Part shown: positions 1-7,186 of the stretch, piece by piece
How positions within the stretch are numbered: the stretch's first letter is position 1
How the letters are laid out: every line of letters starts with the position of its first letter
Assembly (NCBI GenBank): GCA_910584835.1
Contig: CAJUEG010000089.1
Location: 1 to 9,962, forward strand
DNA from: an uncultured Oscillospiraceae bacterium
GTDB taxonomy: Bacteria; Bacillota; Clostridia; Oscillospirales; Oscillospiraceae
DNA: 9,962 nt
Direction of reading: 5' to 3'
Made by a program: the position numbers and the translations under genes
Notes under the pieces: model-generated
The model's input: the letters and a program-made list of their open reading frames with translations, nothing else
Database searches by the model: none
What the model was told of the DNA's origin: nothing

Positions 1-1308
1 AACGAGGTGTCCGAGACCGCCCAGGAAAAGGGTATCGCCCTGACCCGTGAGATGACGGAATATCTCCATGGCTTGGACGCTACCCGCCCGGTGACCTGCG
101 GCGTGAACATCTTCTTTAATTTCCTCAGCTCCATCGGCTTCGGCCAATACAGCGACGAGAAGGCCAGGAAGGAGGCGGAAAAGGCCGAGAAGGCCAAGGC
201 TGCCGGAAAGCAGGCCAAGGAGAAGGCAGTGGGCAGCAAGTTCTTCAACGACATGGCCGGCCTGCTGGGGGACGAGTTCATGAAGCGGGGGGCCACCATC
301 CCGCCCTGCGACTGGCGCACCCGTGACGCCTTCGCCAACATGGACATCGCGGGCTATAACTACGGCGTTTACCGCTACCGGCACGACCTAAAAAAATACC
401 CAGACCGTTTGATCTTGGGCAGCGAAACCTTCTGCAACGATGCCTACAAATTCCGGGAACTGGCCAAGCTGGAACCCCGGCTCATCGGCGACTTCGTCTG
501 GGCGGGGATGGACTACCTGGGCGAGGTGGGCGTGGGCAGCTGGGAGTACGCCGACTATGCCCCCCGGTTTGATGGCGGGCTGGGCTGGGTGGCCGCCGGG
601 TCGGGCCGCATTGACCTGACGGGCCGCCCTCTGGGTGAGGCGCTGTACACCCGCGTGGCCCTGGAGCAGGACAGGGGGCCCTTTATCGCCGTGTGCCCGG
701 TAAACCACACCGGCGATAAGCATTCCCCCTCCGCCTGGAAAATGTCCAACGCCATCCCCTCCTGGAGTTGGCGGGGCTGCGCGGGCAAGCGCACCAACGT
801 GGAGGTCTACGCCCGGGCCCACAGCGTGGAACTGCTGGTGAATGGCAGAAGCGTGGGCAAAAAAGAGCTGAAAAATGACTGCATCGCCAAATTCCGCTGC
901 ACCTATGAAGACGGGACCGTCGAGGCGGTGAGCTATGACGCCGCAGGGAAGGAGCTGGGCCGCTGTTCCTTGCGCACCGCCGCCCCGGAAACCCAGCTTC
1001 GGGCCGTCCCGGAGGAAAATGCTGTGGCGCCAGGCCGTCTGTGCCATATCCGGCTTCAATATACCGATGAAAGCGGCATATTGAAGCCATTGGAGCGGGG
1101 TATTTTGAATGTTGAAGTGTCGGGCGGAAAGCTGCTGGGCCTGGGCAGCGCCTGCCCCTACAATGAAATTGGGTTTTGTGGGGCAAAGACCGACACTTAT
1201 TACGGCGAAGCATTGGCAGTAATGCAGGCAGGAGAGGATAAGAACCTTACGTTAACTGTCACAGACGGCAGATATACCGGGAGTGTCACAATCCCTGTGA
1301 TCCGCTGA
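1..1308 (+). CDS. Glycoside hydrolase family 2 protein, C-terminal part (5' truncated by window)
   Basis: Retaining exo-glycosidase of family GH2 (beta-galactosidase/beta-glucuronidase superfamily), probably acting on oligosaccharides; the substrate cannot be read from sequence. The frame is open from base 1, and the first two codons are Asn-Glu followed by Val, which fits the GH2 acid/base motif (Gly-Asn-Glu-Val), so the sugar-binding and sandwich domains lie upstream. The nucleophile is probably the Glu in LGSETF (bases 424-426, codon 142). The barrel continues through VWAGMDYLGE to about codon 220. A DUF4982-type domain follows (WSWRG, then VELLVNGRSVG), and then a GH2 C-terminal domain (about codons 330-435; GGKLLGLGSACP, then TYYGEALAV). 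An Ala/Lys/Glu-rich insertion lies at codons 52-77. The Asn-x-Lys carboxylate-binding motif of typical beta-glucuronidases is not evident in the part seen. GC falls in the last 240 bases. The stop shares its last base with the xylB ribosome binding site. Confidence 0.92.
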   Translation, partial: NEVSETAQEKGIALTREMTEYLHGLDATRPVTCGVNIFFNFLSSIGFGQYSDEKARKEAEKAEKAKAAGKQAKEKAVGSKFFNDMAGLLGDEFMKRGATIPPCDWRTRDAFANMDIAGYNYGVYRYRHDLKKYPDRLILGSETFCNDAYKFRELAKLEPRLIGDFVWAGMDYLGEVGVGSWEYADYAPRFDGGLGWVAAGSGRIDLTGRPLGEALYTRVALEQDRGPFIAVCPVNHTGDKHSPSAWKMSNAIPSWSWRGCAGKRTNVEVYARAHSVELLVNGRSVGKKELKNDCIAKFRCTYEDGTVEAVSYDAAGKELGRCSLRTAAPETQLRAVPEENAVAPGRLCHIRLQYTDESGILKPLERGILNVEVSGGKLLGLGSACPYNEIGFCGAKTDTYYGEALAVMQAGEDKNLTLTVTDGRYTGSVTIPVIR

Positions 1309-1321
1309 GGAGGATTATATC

Positions 1322-2797
1322 ATGTACTATGTCGGAATCGACCTGGGCACCTCCGCCTGCAAGCTGCTGCTGGTGGATGAGGGCGGCGCGGTGCGCAGCG
1401 AGGTGACCAAGGAGTACCCCCTGTCCTTTCCCCGTCCGGGCTGGAGCGAGCAGAACCCGGAGGACTGGTGGCGGGCTGTGACGGACGGGGTGCCAGAACT
1501 GCTCCACGGTTTTGACGCTTCTCAAGTGGCAGGAATCGGCGCGGGCGGGCAGATGCACGGCCTGGTGGCGCTGGATGAGGACGACAACGTCATCCGCCCC
1601 GCCATCCTGTGGAACGACGGGCGGACGGCCAAAGAGGTGGACTACCTCAACGAGACCGTTGGCCGCGACAAGCTGAGCCGGTACACCGCCAACATCGCCT
1701 TCGCGGGCTTCACCGCCCCCAAGCTGCTGTGGATGCGGGAGCACGAGCCGGAAAACTTTGCGAAAATCCGCAAGATCATGCTCCCCAAGGACTACATCAA
1801 CTACAAGCTGACGGGCGTCCACTGCACGGACTGTTCGGACGCCTCCGGGACGCTGCTGCTGGATGTGGAGCACAAGCGTTGGAGCCGTGAGATGTGCGAA
1901 CTCTGCGGCGTCGCCGAGGACCAGCTTCCCAGGCTGTACGAGAGCTGGGAGGTGGTGGGGACGCTCAAGCCCAACGCAGCCAAAGCGCTGAGCCTGTCCC
2001 CATCCGTTAAGGTGTGCGCCGGGGCGGGGGACAACGCCGCCGCGGCGGTGGGCACGGGAACCGTAGGCGCGGGCGGCTGCAACATCTCCCTGGGCACCTC
2101 CGGCACCATCTTCATCAGTTCGGACAAGTTCGGAGTGGATTCCAGCAATGCCCTCCACGCCTTTGCCCACGCGGACGGCGGCTGGCATCTGATGGGCTGT
2201 ATGCTGTCCGCCGCCTCCTGCAACCAGTGGTGGTGCGGGGACATTCTCGGCACGAAGGACTACCCGGCGGAGCAGACCGTCATCACGTCGGACAAATTGG
2301 GCCGCAATCCGGTATTCTTCCTGCCCTACCTGATGGGGGAGCGCTCGCCCATTAACGACACCGACGCCCGGGGCGCCTTTGTGGGCATGAGCATGGACAC
2401 CACCCGCGCCGATCTCACCCAGGCCGTTTTGGAGGGCGTGGCCTTCGCCATCCGGGACAGTTTCGAGGTGGCGAAAAGTCTGGGCGTGTCCATCCCCCGA
2501 AGCATGATCTGCGGCGGCGGGGCCAGGTCCCCTTTATGGCGGACAATTTTAGCCAACGTGCTGGGCATCCCGCTGGATTTGCCCCAGACGGAGCAGGGGC
2601 CGGGCTACGGCGGCGCGGTGCTGGCCATGGTGGGCTGCGGGGCCTTTGAGAGTGTCCAGTCCGCCTGCGGCGCGCTGGTGCGGGTGGCGGGCACGGTGGA
2701 GCCGGACGGGGAACTCACCGCCCGGTACGAGGAGCGATATCGAAAGTTCCAACAAATCTACCCGGCCCTAAAAAATGTGTTTCCAGCGTTGAAATGA
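1322..2797 (+). CDS. xylB: Xylulokinase (FGGY family)
   Basis: Cytoplasmic kinase converting D-xylulose and ATP to D-xylulose 5-phosphate. It is 491 residues, close to the usual length for XylB. The N-terminal nucleotide fold begins with GIDLGTSACK (residues 5-14, with Asp7 the expected Mg/phosphate contact). GGQMHGLV gives Met78-His79, matching the substrate-contacting Met-His of E. coli XylB. AILWNDGRT follows. The probable catalytic base is Asp237 in GAGDNAAAAVGTG. The C-terminal lobe has SLGTSGTIF, GERSPINDTDARGAF and the ICGGGARSPLW nucleotide-site motif. Start ATG 1322 has AGGAGG at 1308-1313 with an 8-base spacer. The gene lies 13 bases after the GH2 stop and overlaps no other gene if the next one starts at 2809. 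No xylose isomerase is in the window, so D-xylulose must come from a gene elsewhere or by another route. Confidence 0.93.
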   Translation: MYYVGIDLGTSACKLLLVDEGGAVRSEVTKEYPLSFPRPGWSEQNPEDWWRAVTDGVPELLHGFDASQVAGIGAGGQMHGLVALDEDDNVIRPAILWNDGRTAKEVDYLNETVGRDKLSRYTANIAFAGFTAPKLLWMREHEPENFAKIRKIMLPKDYINYKLTGVHCTDCSDASGTLLLDVEHKRWSREMCELCGVAEDQLPRLYESWEVVGTLKPNAAKALSLSPSVKVCAGAGDNAAAAVGTGTVGAGGCNISLGTSGTIFISSDKFGVDSSNALHAFAHADGGWHLMGCMLSAASCNQWWCGDILGTKDYPAEQTVITSDKLGRNPVFFLPYLMGERSPINDTDARGAFVGMSMDTTRADLTQAVLEGVAFAIRDSFEVAKSLGVSIPRSMICGGGARSPLWRTILANVLGIPLDLPQTEQGPGYGGAVLAMVGCGAFESVQSACGALVRVAGTVEPDGELTARYEERYRKFQQIYPALKNVFPALK

Positions 2798-2802
2798 GGA
2801 GG
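2797..2802 (+). promoter_or_regulatory. Ribosome binding site that decides the DUF4867 start
   Basis: AGGAGG begins on the last base of the xylB TGA stop and lies 6 bases before ATG 2809. An upstream ATG at 2794 overlaps the xylB stop (ATGA) but has no such site ahead of it and would add only Met-Arg-Arg-Ser-Ser, so 2809 is preferred. Position on the stop codon suggests coupled translation. Confidence 0.8.
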
Positions 2803-2808
2803 TCAAGC

Positions 2809-3444
2809 ATGGAGATCAAAAGCGTATTTGACGCAGAATTTTCCCCCTATGGGCAGGTGCATAAGGGCTATAAGCTGGATGGCCTGCTGGCGGCCATGAA
2901 AGCCATCCCCTTGCCGGAAAGTGGCACCACCTACCAGCCCGCCATCCCTGAGCTGGAGGCCCTGCCCATCTTTGAACTGTTTGGCGCCAACCCCTACGGC
3001 GGGATGCCCGTCCAGCTGGGGATGTGCTGGGGCCGCAACACCAAATTGAACTGCCTGGAGTACCACCGGGACAGCGAGTTTAACGTGGGCACCCATGACT
3101 TCATCCTCCTGCTGGCCAAGCAGGACGAAATCGTGGACGGTATGCTGGACACCGCAAAAGTCCGGGCGTTTCGCGTCCCCGCCGGGGTGTTGGTGGAGGT
3201 GTACGCCACCACTTTGCACTATGCCCCCTGCCACACCGACGAGGCCGAGGGCTTCCGGGTGGCGGTGGCGCTGCCCCGGGGCACCAACGAGGCAAAACCC
3301 GCCATCAAGGTCATAACAGAGGAGGATCAACTGCTCTGGGCCCGGAACAAGTGGCTGCTGGCCCATGAGGACAGCGCCGAGGCCGGACAAGGCGCCGCCG
3401 TCCGGCTGTCCGGCGACAACAACGATATTGCCAACGATATTTGA
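2809..3444 (+). CDS. DUF4867 family protein, cupin-like, function unknown
   Basis: A 211-residue soluble protein that I recognise as DUF4867 from its conserved stretches: NPYGGMPVQLGMCWGRN, LNCLEYHRDSEFN, RVPAGVLVEVYATTLHYAPC, VALPRGTNE and NKWLLAHE. The central part reads like a small beta-barrel (cupin). A His-x-x-x-Glu pair sits in EYHRDSE and a further His in TTLHYAPCH, with Pro-Ala-Gly ahead of it, as in cupin metal sites; this is inference, not proof of metal binding. No signal peptide or membrane segment is visible. It lies between xylB and the isomerase gene, 11 and 17 bases away, so it is almost certainly made with them. A role as an accessory sugar isomerase, epimerase, mutarotase or lyase is plausible, but no reaction is established to my knowledge. 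The C-terminal 20 residues (Asp/Asn/Ala-rich) look poorly conserved. Confidence 0.85.
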   Translation: MEIKSVFDAEFSPYGQVHKGYKLDGLLAAMKAIPLPESGTTYQPAIPELEALPIFELFGANPYGGMPVQLGMCWGRNTKLNCLEYHRDSEFNVGTHDFILLLAKQDEIVDGMLDTAKVRAFRVPAGVLVEVYATTLHYAPCHTDEAEGFRVAVALPRGTNEAKPAIKVITEEDQLLWARNKWLLAHEDSAEAGQGAAVRLSGDNNDIANDI

Positions 3445-3461
3445 TATAGGAGGAAAACATC

Positions 3462-4937
3462 ATGAAAAACATCCCTGACGTAAAACTTGGCCTCATCGCT
3501 GTCTCCCGGGACTGCTTCCCCATCGCCCTGAGCGAGAAGCGCCGCGCCGCCATCAAAGCCGCCTATGCGGGCGACCTCTACGAGTGCCCTGTCACCGTTG
3601 AGAACGAGCTGGATATGCTGAAAGCCTTGGCCGATGTGAACGAGCACGGCTGCAACGCCCTGGTGGTGTTCCTGGGCAATTTCGGCCCCGAGACCCCCGA
3701 GACCCTCATTGCCAAAAACTTTGACGGCCCCTGTATGTTCGTGGCCGCCGCCGAGGGGGACGGCGACCTCATCAATGGGCGCGGCGACGCCTACTGCGGT
3801 ATGCTCAACTGCTCCTACAACCTGGGGATGCGCCATCTGAAGGGCTACATCCCGGAGTACCCCGTGGGCACGGCGGAGGACATCACCAAAATGATTGCGG
3901 ACTTCGTGCCCATCGCAAGGGCGGTCATCGGTGTGAAAAACCTGAAGATCATCACCTTCGGCCCCCGTCCCCAGGACTTTTTCGCCTGCAACGCCCCCAT
4001 CAAGGGCCTGTACGAGATCGGCGTGGAGATCGAGGAGAACTCCGAGTTGGATCTGCTGGTGAGCTACCAGGAGCACGCAGGCGACCCCCGGATCCCTGCC
4101 ATCTGTGCGGAAATGGCCGAGGAAATGGGCGAGGGCCGCTACTATCCCGATTTGGGCGAGCGCATGGCCCAGTTCGAGCTGACCCTCCTCGATTGGGCGG
4201 AGAACCACAAGGGCAGCCGCAAGTACGTGGCCTTCGCCGACAAATGCTGGCCCGCGTTCCCCAGTCAGTTCGGGTTCGAACCCTGCTACGTCAACTCCCG
4301 GCTGGCGGCCCGTGGCATTCCCGTGGCCTGCGAGGTTGACATCTACGGTGCACTCAGCGAGTACATCGGGGCTTGTGTGTCCGGCGACGCCGTGACCCTG
4401 CTGGACATCAACAACTCCGTCCCGGCCCAGATGTGGGAGGAGCAGATCAAGGGCAGATACGACTACCAGCTCACCGACACCTTCATGGGCTTCCACTGCG
4501 GCAACACCCCCGCCTGCAAGCTGTGCGCAGACCGGGCGGTGAAGTACCAGCTCATCCAGCACCGCCTGCTGGAGCCCCAGGACAGCGACCCCGACTTCAC
4601 CCGCGGCACCCTGGAGGCGGACATTGCGCCCTCTGACATCACCTTCTACCGCCTCCAGTGCGACAGCGAGGGAAATCTCCGCTCCTACATCGCCCAGGGC
4701 GAGGTGCTGCCCGTCAAGACCGGCAGCTTCGGCGGAATCGGCGTGTTTGCCATCCACGAGATGGGCCGGTTCTACCGCCATGTGCTGATCCAGAAGCGCT
4801 ACCCCCACCACGGGGCGGTGGCCTTTGGCCACTACGGCAAGGCGCTGTTCGAGGTGTTCAAGTTCCTGGGCGTTCAGGATATCGCCTATAATCAGCCCAA
4901 ATCCCTGCCCTATCCCACCGAGAACCCCTGGGGTTGA
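3462..4937 (+). CDS. L-fucose/L-arabinose isomerase family protein
   Basis: Predicted cytoplasmic aldose-ketose isomerase of the FucI/AraA fold group, 491 residues (E. coli AraA is about 500, FucI about 590). The N-terminal two-thirds has the Rossmann-like pattern of the family (LGLIAVSRDCF; ALVVFLGNFGPETPE; GRGDAYCGML). Likely Mn ligands are Glu291 in ACEVDIYG, Asp315 in TLLDINNS and a His in the HHGAVAFGH segment (His449, His450 or His457), by analogy with the Glu, Asp/Glu and His ligands of FucI and AraA. A Cys/His cluster (His345, Cys346, Cys352, Cys355) follows in GFHCGNTPACKLC. Start ATG 3462 has AGGAGG at 3448-3453, spacer 8. Because an AraD gene lies two genes downstream, L-arabinose to L-ribulose is the best-supported reaction, but L-fucose, D-arabinose or another pentose cannot be excluded. 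It is not a standard AraA. Confidence 0.85.
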   Translation: MKNIPDVKLGLIAVSRDCFPIALSEKRRAAIKAAYAGDLYECPVTVENELDMLKALADVNEHGCNALVVFLGNFGPETPETLIAKNFDGPCMFVAAAEGDGDLINGRGDAYCGMLNCSYNLGMRHLKGYIPEYPVGTAEDITKMIADFVPIARAVIGVKNLKIITFGPRPQDFFACNAPIKGLYEIGVEIEENSELDLLVSYQEHAGDPRIPAICAEMAEEMGEGRYYPDLGERMAQFELTLLDWAENHKGSRKYVAFADKCWPAFPSQFGFEPCYVNSRLAARGIPVACEVDIYGALSEYIGACVSGDAVTLLDINNSVPAQMWEEQIKGRYDYQLTDTFMGFHCGNTPACKLCADRAVKYQLIQHRLLEPQDSDPDFTRGTLEADIAPSDITFYRLQCDSEGNLRSYIAQGEVLPVKTGSFGGIGVFAIHEMGRFYRHVLIQKRYPHHGAVAFGHYGKALFEVFKFLGVQDIAYNQPKSLPYPTENPWG

Positions 4938-4942
4938 GCGCC

Positions 4943-6472
4943 ATGGAAAAACTTTGTCTTGGCATCGAATTGGGTTCCACCCGCATCAAGGCGGTGGCCG
5001 TCGATGGACAGCATACCCCTGTGTCCTCCGGGGACTACATCTGGGCGTCCAGCTACGAAAATGGCGTGTGGACCTACTCCCTGGACGAGGTGTGGAAGGG
5101 CCTGAAGGCCACCCTGTCCGGGGTAGAGCACCGGGAGACCGTCTGCGCCATGGGCATATCCGGCATGATGCACGGCTACCTGGCTTTTGACGTGGACTGG
5201 AACCTGCTGACGCCCTTCCGCACCTGGCAGAACACCATCACGGGGCAAGCGGCGGCGGAATTGACGGCCCTGTTCGGCTTCAACATTCCCCAGAGGTGGT
5301 CCATCGCCCACCTCTACCAGGCCATTCTGAACGAGGAACCCCACGTTCCCCAGATTGCCCACATCACCACCCTGGCGGGGTACGTCCATTATATGCTCAC
5401 CGGCGTCAACGCCGTGGGTGTGGGCGAAGCCAGCGGTATGTTCCCCATCAACAGCGAGGCCCTGGACTACGACAGGGAAATGATGGAGAAGTTTAACGGG
5501 TTGGTGAAGTCCCGCGATTTGCCCTGGACGCTGGCAAATGTACTGCCCCGGGTTCTCCCCGCCGGCGCGGACGCGGGCACGCTCACCGAACGGGGCGCGG
5601 CCCTGCTGGACAACCTGCTTACTCCTGGCATCCCCTTTGCCCCCGCCGAGGGCGACGCGGGCACCGGCATGGCCGCCACCAACGCCGTGGCCCCCCGGAC
5701 GGGCAACGTGTCGGCGGGCACCTCCATCTTCTCCATGGTGGTGCTGGAACGGCCGCTGTCCAAGGTCTATGAGGAGATCGACCTGGTCACCACCCCCACC
5801 GGGGCTCCGGTGGCCATGGTGCACTGCAACAACTGTACCAACGATACCAATGCCTGGGCTGGGGTGCTGCGGGAGACGGCGGAGCTGTTCGGGGCCGCGC
5901 CCCCCGCCGGCGAGCTGTTCACCCGGCTGTACCAAAAGAGCCTGGACGGCGATCCGGACTGCGGCGGCGTTACCGTCTGCAACTATCTGGCGGGGGAGGG
6001 CGTCACCCACATGGATGCGGGGCGGCCCCTGGTAGTGCGGATGCCGGAAAGCAGATTCACCCTGGCCAACTTCTTCCGCGCCCAGCTCTACTCCACCCTG
6101 GCCACGCTGAAAATCGGTATGGACATCCTGGCGGCGGAGGGGGTTGCTATCGACTCGCTGACCGGCCACGGTGGGCTGTTCAAAACCCCGCTGGTGGGCC
6201 AGAAGTATCTGGCCGCCGCCTGCAGCGCCCCGGTGACCTGCATGGACACCGCCGGGGAGGGCGGCCCCTACGGTATGGCGCTGCTGGCCGCCTATCGGGT
6301 GTGGAAATCGGACGGCGAGACGTTGGAGGACTACTTGAACAAGCACGTATTCGCGGGCGTGTCCGGCTCCACCGTCGAGCCGGACGGAGAGACGGTGGAC
6401 GGCTTCAACGCCTACATGGAGCGGTATCAGGCTTTGCTCCACGTGGAGTGTAAAGCGGTGGAGGTGCTGTAA
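4943..6472 (+). CDS. FGGY-family carbohydrate kinase, probable L-ribulokinase-like
   Basis: ATP-dependent sugar kinase of 509 residues, distinct from the XylB upstream. The N-terminal phosphate motif is GIELGSTRIKAV (residues 7-18), in which Glu9 stands where XylB has Asp7. SGMMHGYLAF follows, and the likely catalytic base is Asp238 in AEGDAGTGMAATNAV. SAGTSIFSMVV is the second phosphate motif, and GHGGLFKTP with GEGGPYGMALLAA marks the C-terminal nucleotide lobe. Its position between the isomerase and AraD suggests it phosphorylates the isomerase product, L-ribulose if the pathway is for L-arabinose. Non-AraB ribulokinases (AraK of Clostridium acetobutylicum) are a known precedent. D-xylulose, L-fuculose or D-apiulose are alternatives. 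ATG 4943 is 5 bases after the isomerase stop with only a weak GGGG ahead; a TTG at 4934 overlapping that stop would add three residues. The 3' end carries the next gene's ribosome binding site. Confidence 0.87.
   Translation: MEKLCLGIELGSTRIKAVAVDGQHTPVSSGDYIWASSYENGVWTYSLDEVWKGLKATLSGVEHRETVCAMGISGMMHGYLAFDVDWNLLTPFRTWQNTITGQAAAELTALFGFNIPQRWSIAHLYQAILNEEPHVPQIAHITTLAGYVHYMLTGVNAVGVGEASGMFPINSEALDYDREMMEKFNGLVKSRDLPWTLANVLPRVLPAGADAGTLTERGAALLDNLLTPGIPFAPAEGDAGTGMAATNAVAPRTGNVSAGTSIFSMVVLERPLSKVYEEIDLVTTPTGAPVAMVHCNNCTNDTNAWAGVLRETAELFGAAPPAGELFTRLYQKSLDGDPDCGGVTVCNYLAGEGVTHMDAGRPLVVRMPESRFTLANFFRAQLYSTLATLKIGMDILAAEGVAIDSLTGHGGLFKTPLVGQKYLAAACSAPVTCMDTAGEGGPYGMALLAAYRVWKSDGETLEDYLNKHVFAGVSGSTVEPDGETVDGFNAYMERYQALLHVECKAVEVL
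6460..6465 (+). promoter_or_regulatory. Ribosome binding site for araD inside the kinase gene
   Basis: GGAGGT within the last codons of the kinase gene, 7 bases before ATG 6473. The kinase stop TAA (6470-6472) touches the araD start with no gap, so ribosomes finishing the kinase can start araD directly. Confidence 0.75.
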
Positions 6473-7171
6473 ATGCAGGAAGAACTGAAAAAAGCGGTCT
6501 GTGAGGCCAATTTATTGCTTCCCAAACACGGTCTCGTCACCTTCACCTGGGGCAATGTGTCCGGAGTGGATCGCGAGAAGGGCCTGATGGTCATCAAGCC
6601 CTCCGGGGTGGAGTACGGCGGCATGACCGCCGACGACATGGTGGTGGTAAGCCTGGAGACCGGGGAACGGGTGGAGGGCAGATGGAAGCCCTCCAGCGAC
6701 ACCAAGACCCACATCGAACTTTACAAGGCGTTCCCCGGCATCGGCGGCATTGTCCACACCCACAGCCCCCACGCGGTGGCCTGGGCCCAGGCGGGGGAGG
6801 ACATCCCCTGCTTCGGCACCACCCACGCCGACTACTTCTACGGCCCCATCCCCTGCGCCCGCCACCTGACCCAGGGGGAGCTGGAGGAGGATTACGAGAA
6901 AAACACGGGCGTAGTTATCATCGAGACTTTCCAGGAGCGGTGCATCGAGCCCACCGCCGTCCCCGGCGTGATCTGCGCCAGCCATGGCCCCTTCGCCTGG
7001 GGGAAAGACCCGGCGGAGGCGGTGTACCACGCGGTGGTGCTGGAGGAGGTGGCCAGGATGGCCATGCTCACCCGGCAGGTGCGGCCGTCCGCCGCCCCCG
7101 CCCCCCAGCGCGTCCAGGACAAGCACTACTTCCGCAAGCACGGCCCCGGGGCCTACTATGGCCAGGGCTGA
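6473..7171 (+). CDS. araD: L-ribulose-5-phosphate 4-epimerase (class II aldolase family)
   Basis: Converts L-ribulose 5-phosphate to D-xylulose 5-phosphate, the last step of L-arabinose breakdown. The 232-residue protein aligns by eye with E. coli AraD (231 residues) without visible gaps: TWGNVSGVDRE, KPSGVEYGGMTADDMVVV, SSDTKTHIELY, GGIVHTHSPHAV, GTTHADYFYG, HGPFAWGKD and the C-terminal KHYFRKHG and AYYGQ. Counting residues places Asp76, the zinc ligands His95, His97 and His171, and Tyr229 at the same numbers as in E. coli. This makes it an AraD-type epimerase rather than a fuculose-phosphate aldolase, although UlaF/SgbE-type paralogues have the same reaction in ascorbate or L-xylulose pathways. 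It begins directly at the kinase stop and ends 15 bases before the transketolase pair, which can use its product. The Pro/Ala-rich stretch near residues 200-210 (RPSAAPAPQR) looks like a variable loop. Confidence 0.95.
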   Translation: MQEELKKAVCEANLLLPKHGLVTFTWGNVSGVDREKGLMVIKPSGVEYGGMTADDMVVVSLETGERVEGRWKPSSDTKTHIELYKAFPGIGGIVHTHSPHAVAWAQAGEDIPCFGTTHADYFYGPIPCARHLTQGELEEDYEKNTGVVIIETFQERCIEPTAVPGVICASHGPFAWGKDPAEAVYHAVVLEEVARMAMLTRQVRPSAAPAPQRVQDKHYFRKHGPGAYYGQG

Positions 7172-7186
7172 AAAGGAGAATCTATC

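Noticed and set aside
1286..2188. Minus-strand open frame of 300 codons opposite xylB
   Set aside because: Low-complexity shadow translation; xylB on the plus strand explains the region fully.
3327..4832. Long open frame (501 codons) on the minus strand opposite the isomerase gene
   Set aside because: It lies antisense to a well-supported isomerase gene. Its translation is rich in Val, Gly, His, Leu and Ala with no family motif, the usual shadow of high-GC third positions.
4910..6442. Long open frame (510 codons) on the minus strand opposite the second kinase
   Set aside because: Gly/His/Val-rich translation without recognisable domains, fully inside the kinase gene on the other strand; GC-driven shadow.
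6473..7171. L-fuculose-phosphate aldolase as an alternative for the class II aldolase gene
   Set aside because: Sequence and residue numbering match AraD throughout, including Asp76, His95, His97, His171 and Tyr229 and the AYYGQ end.
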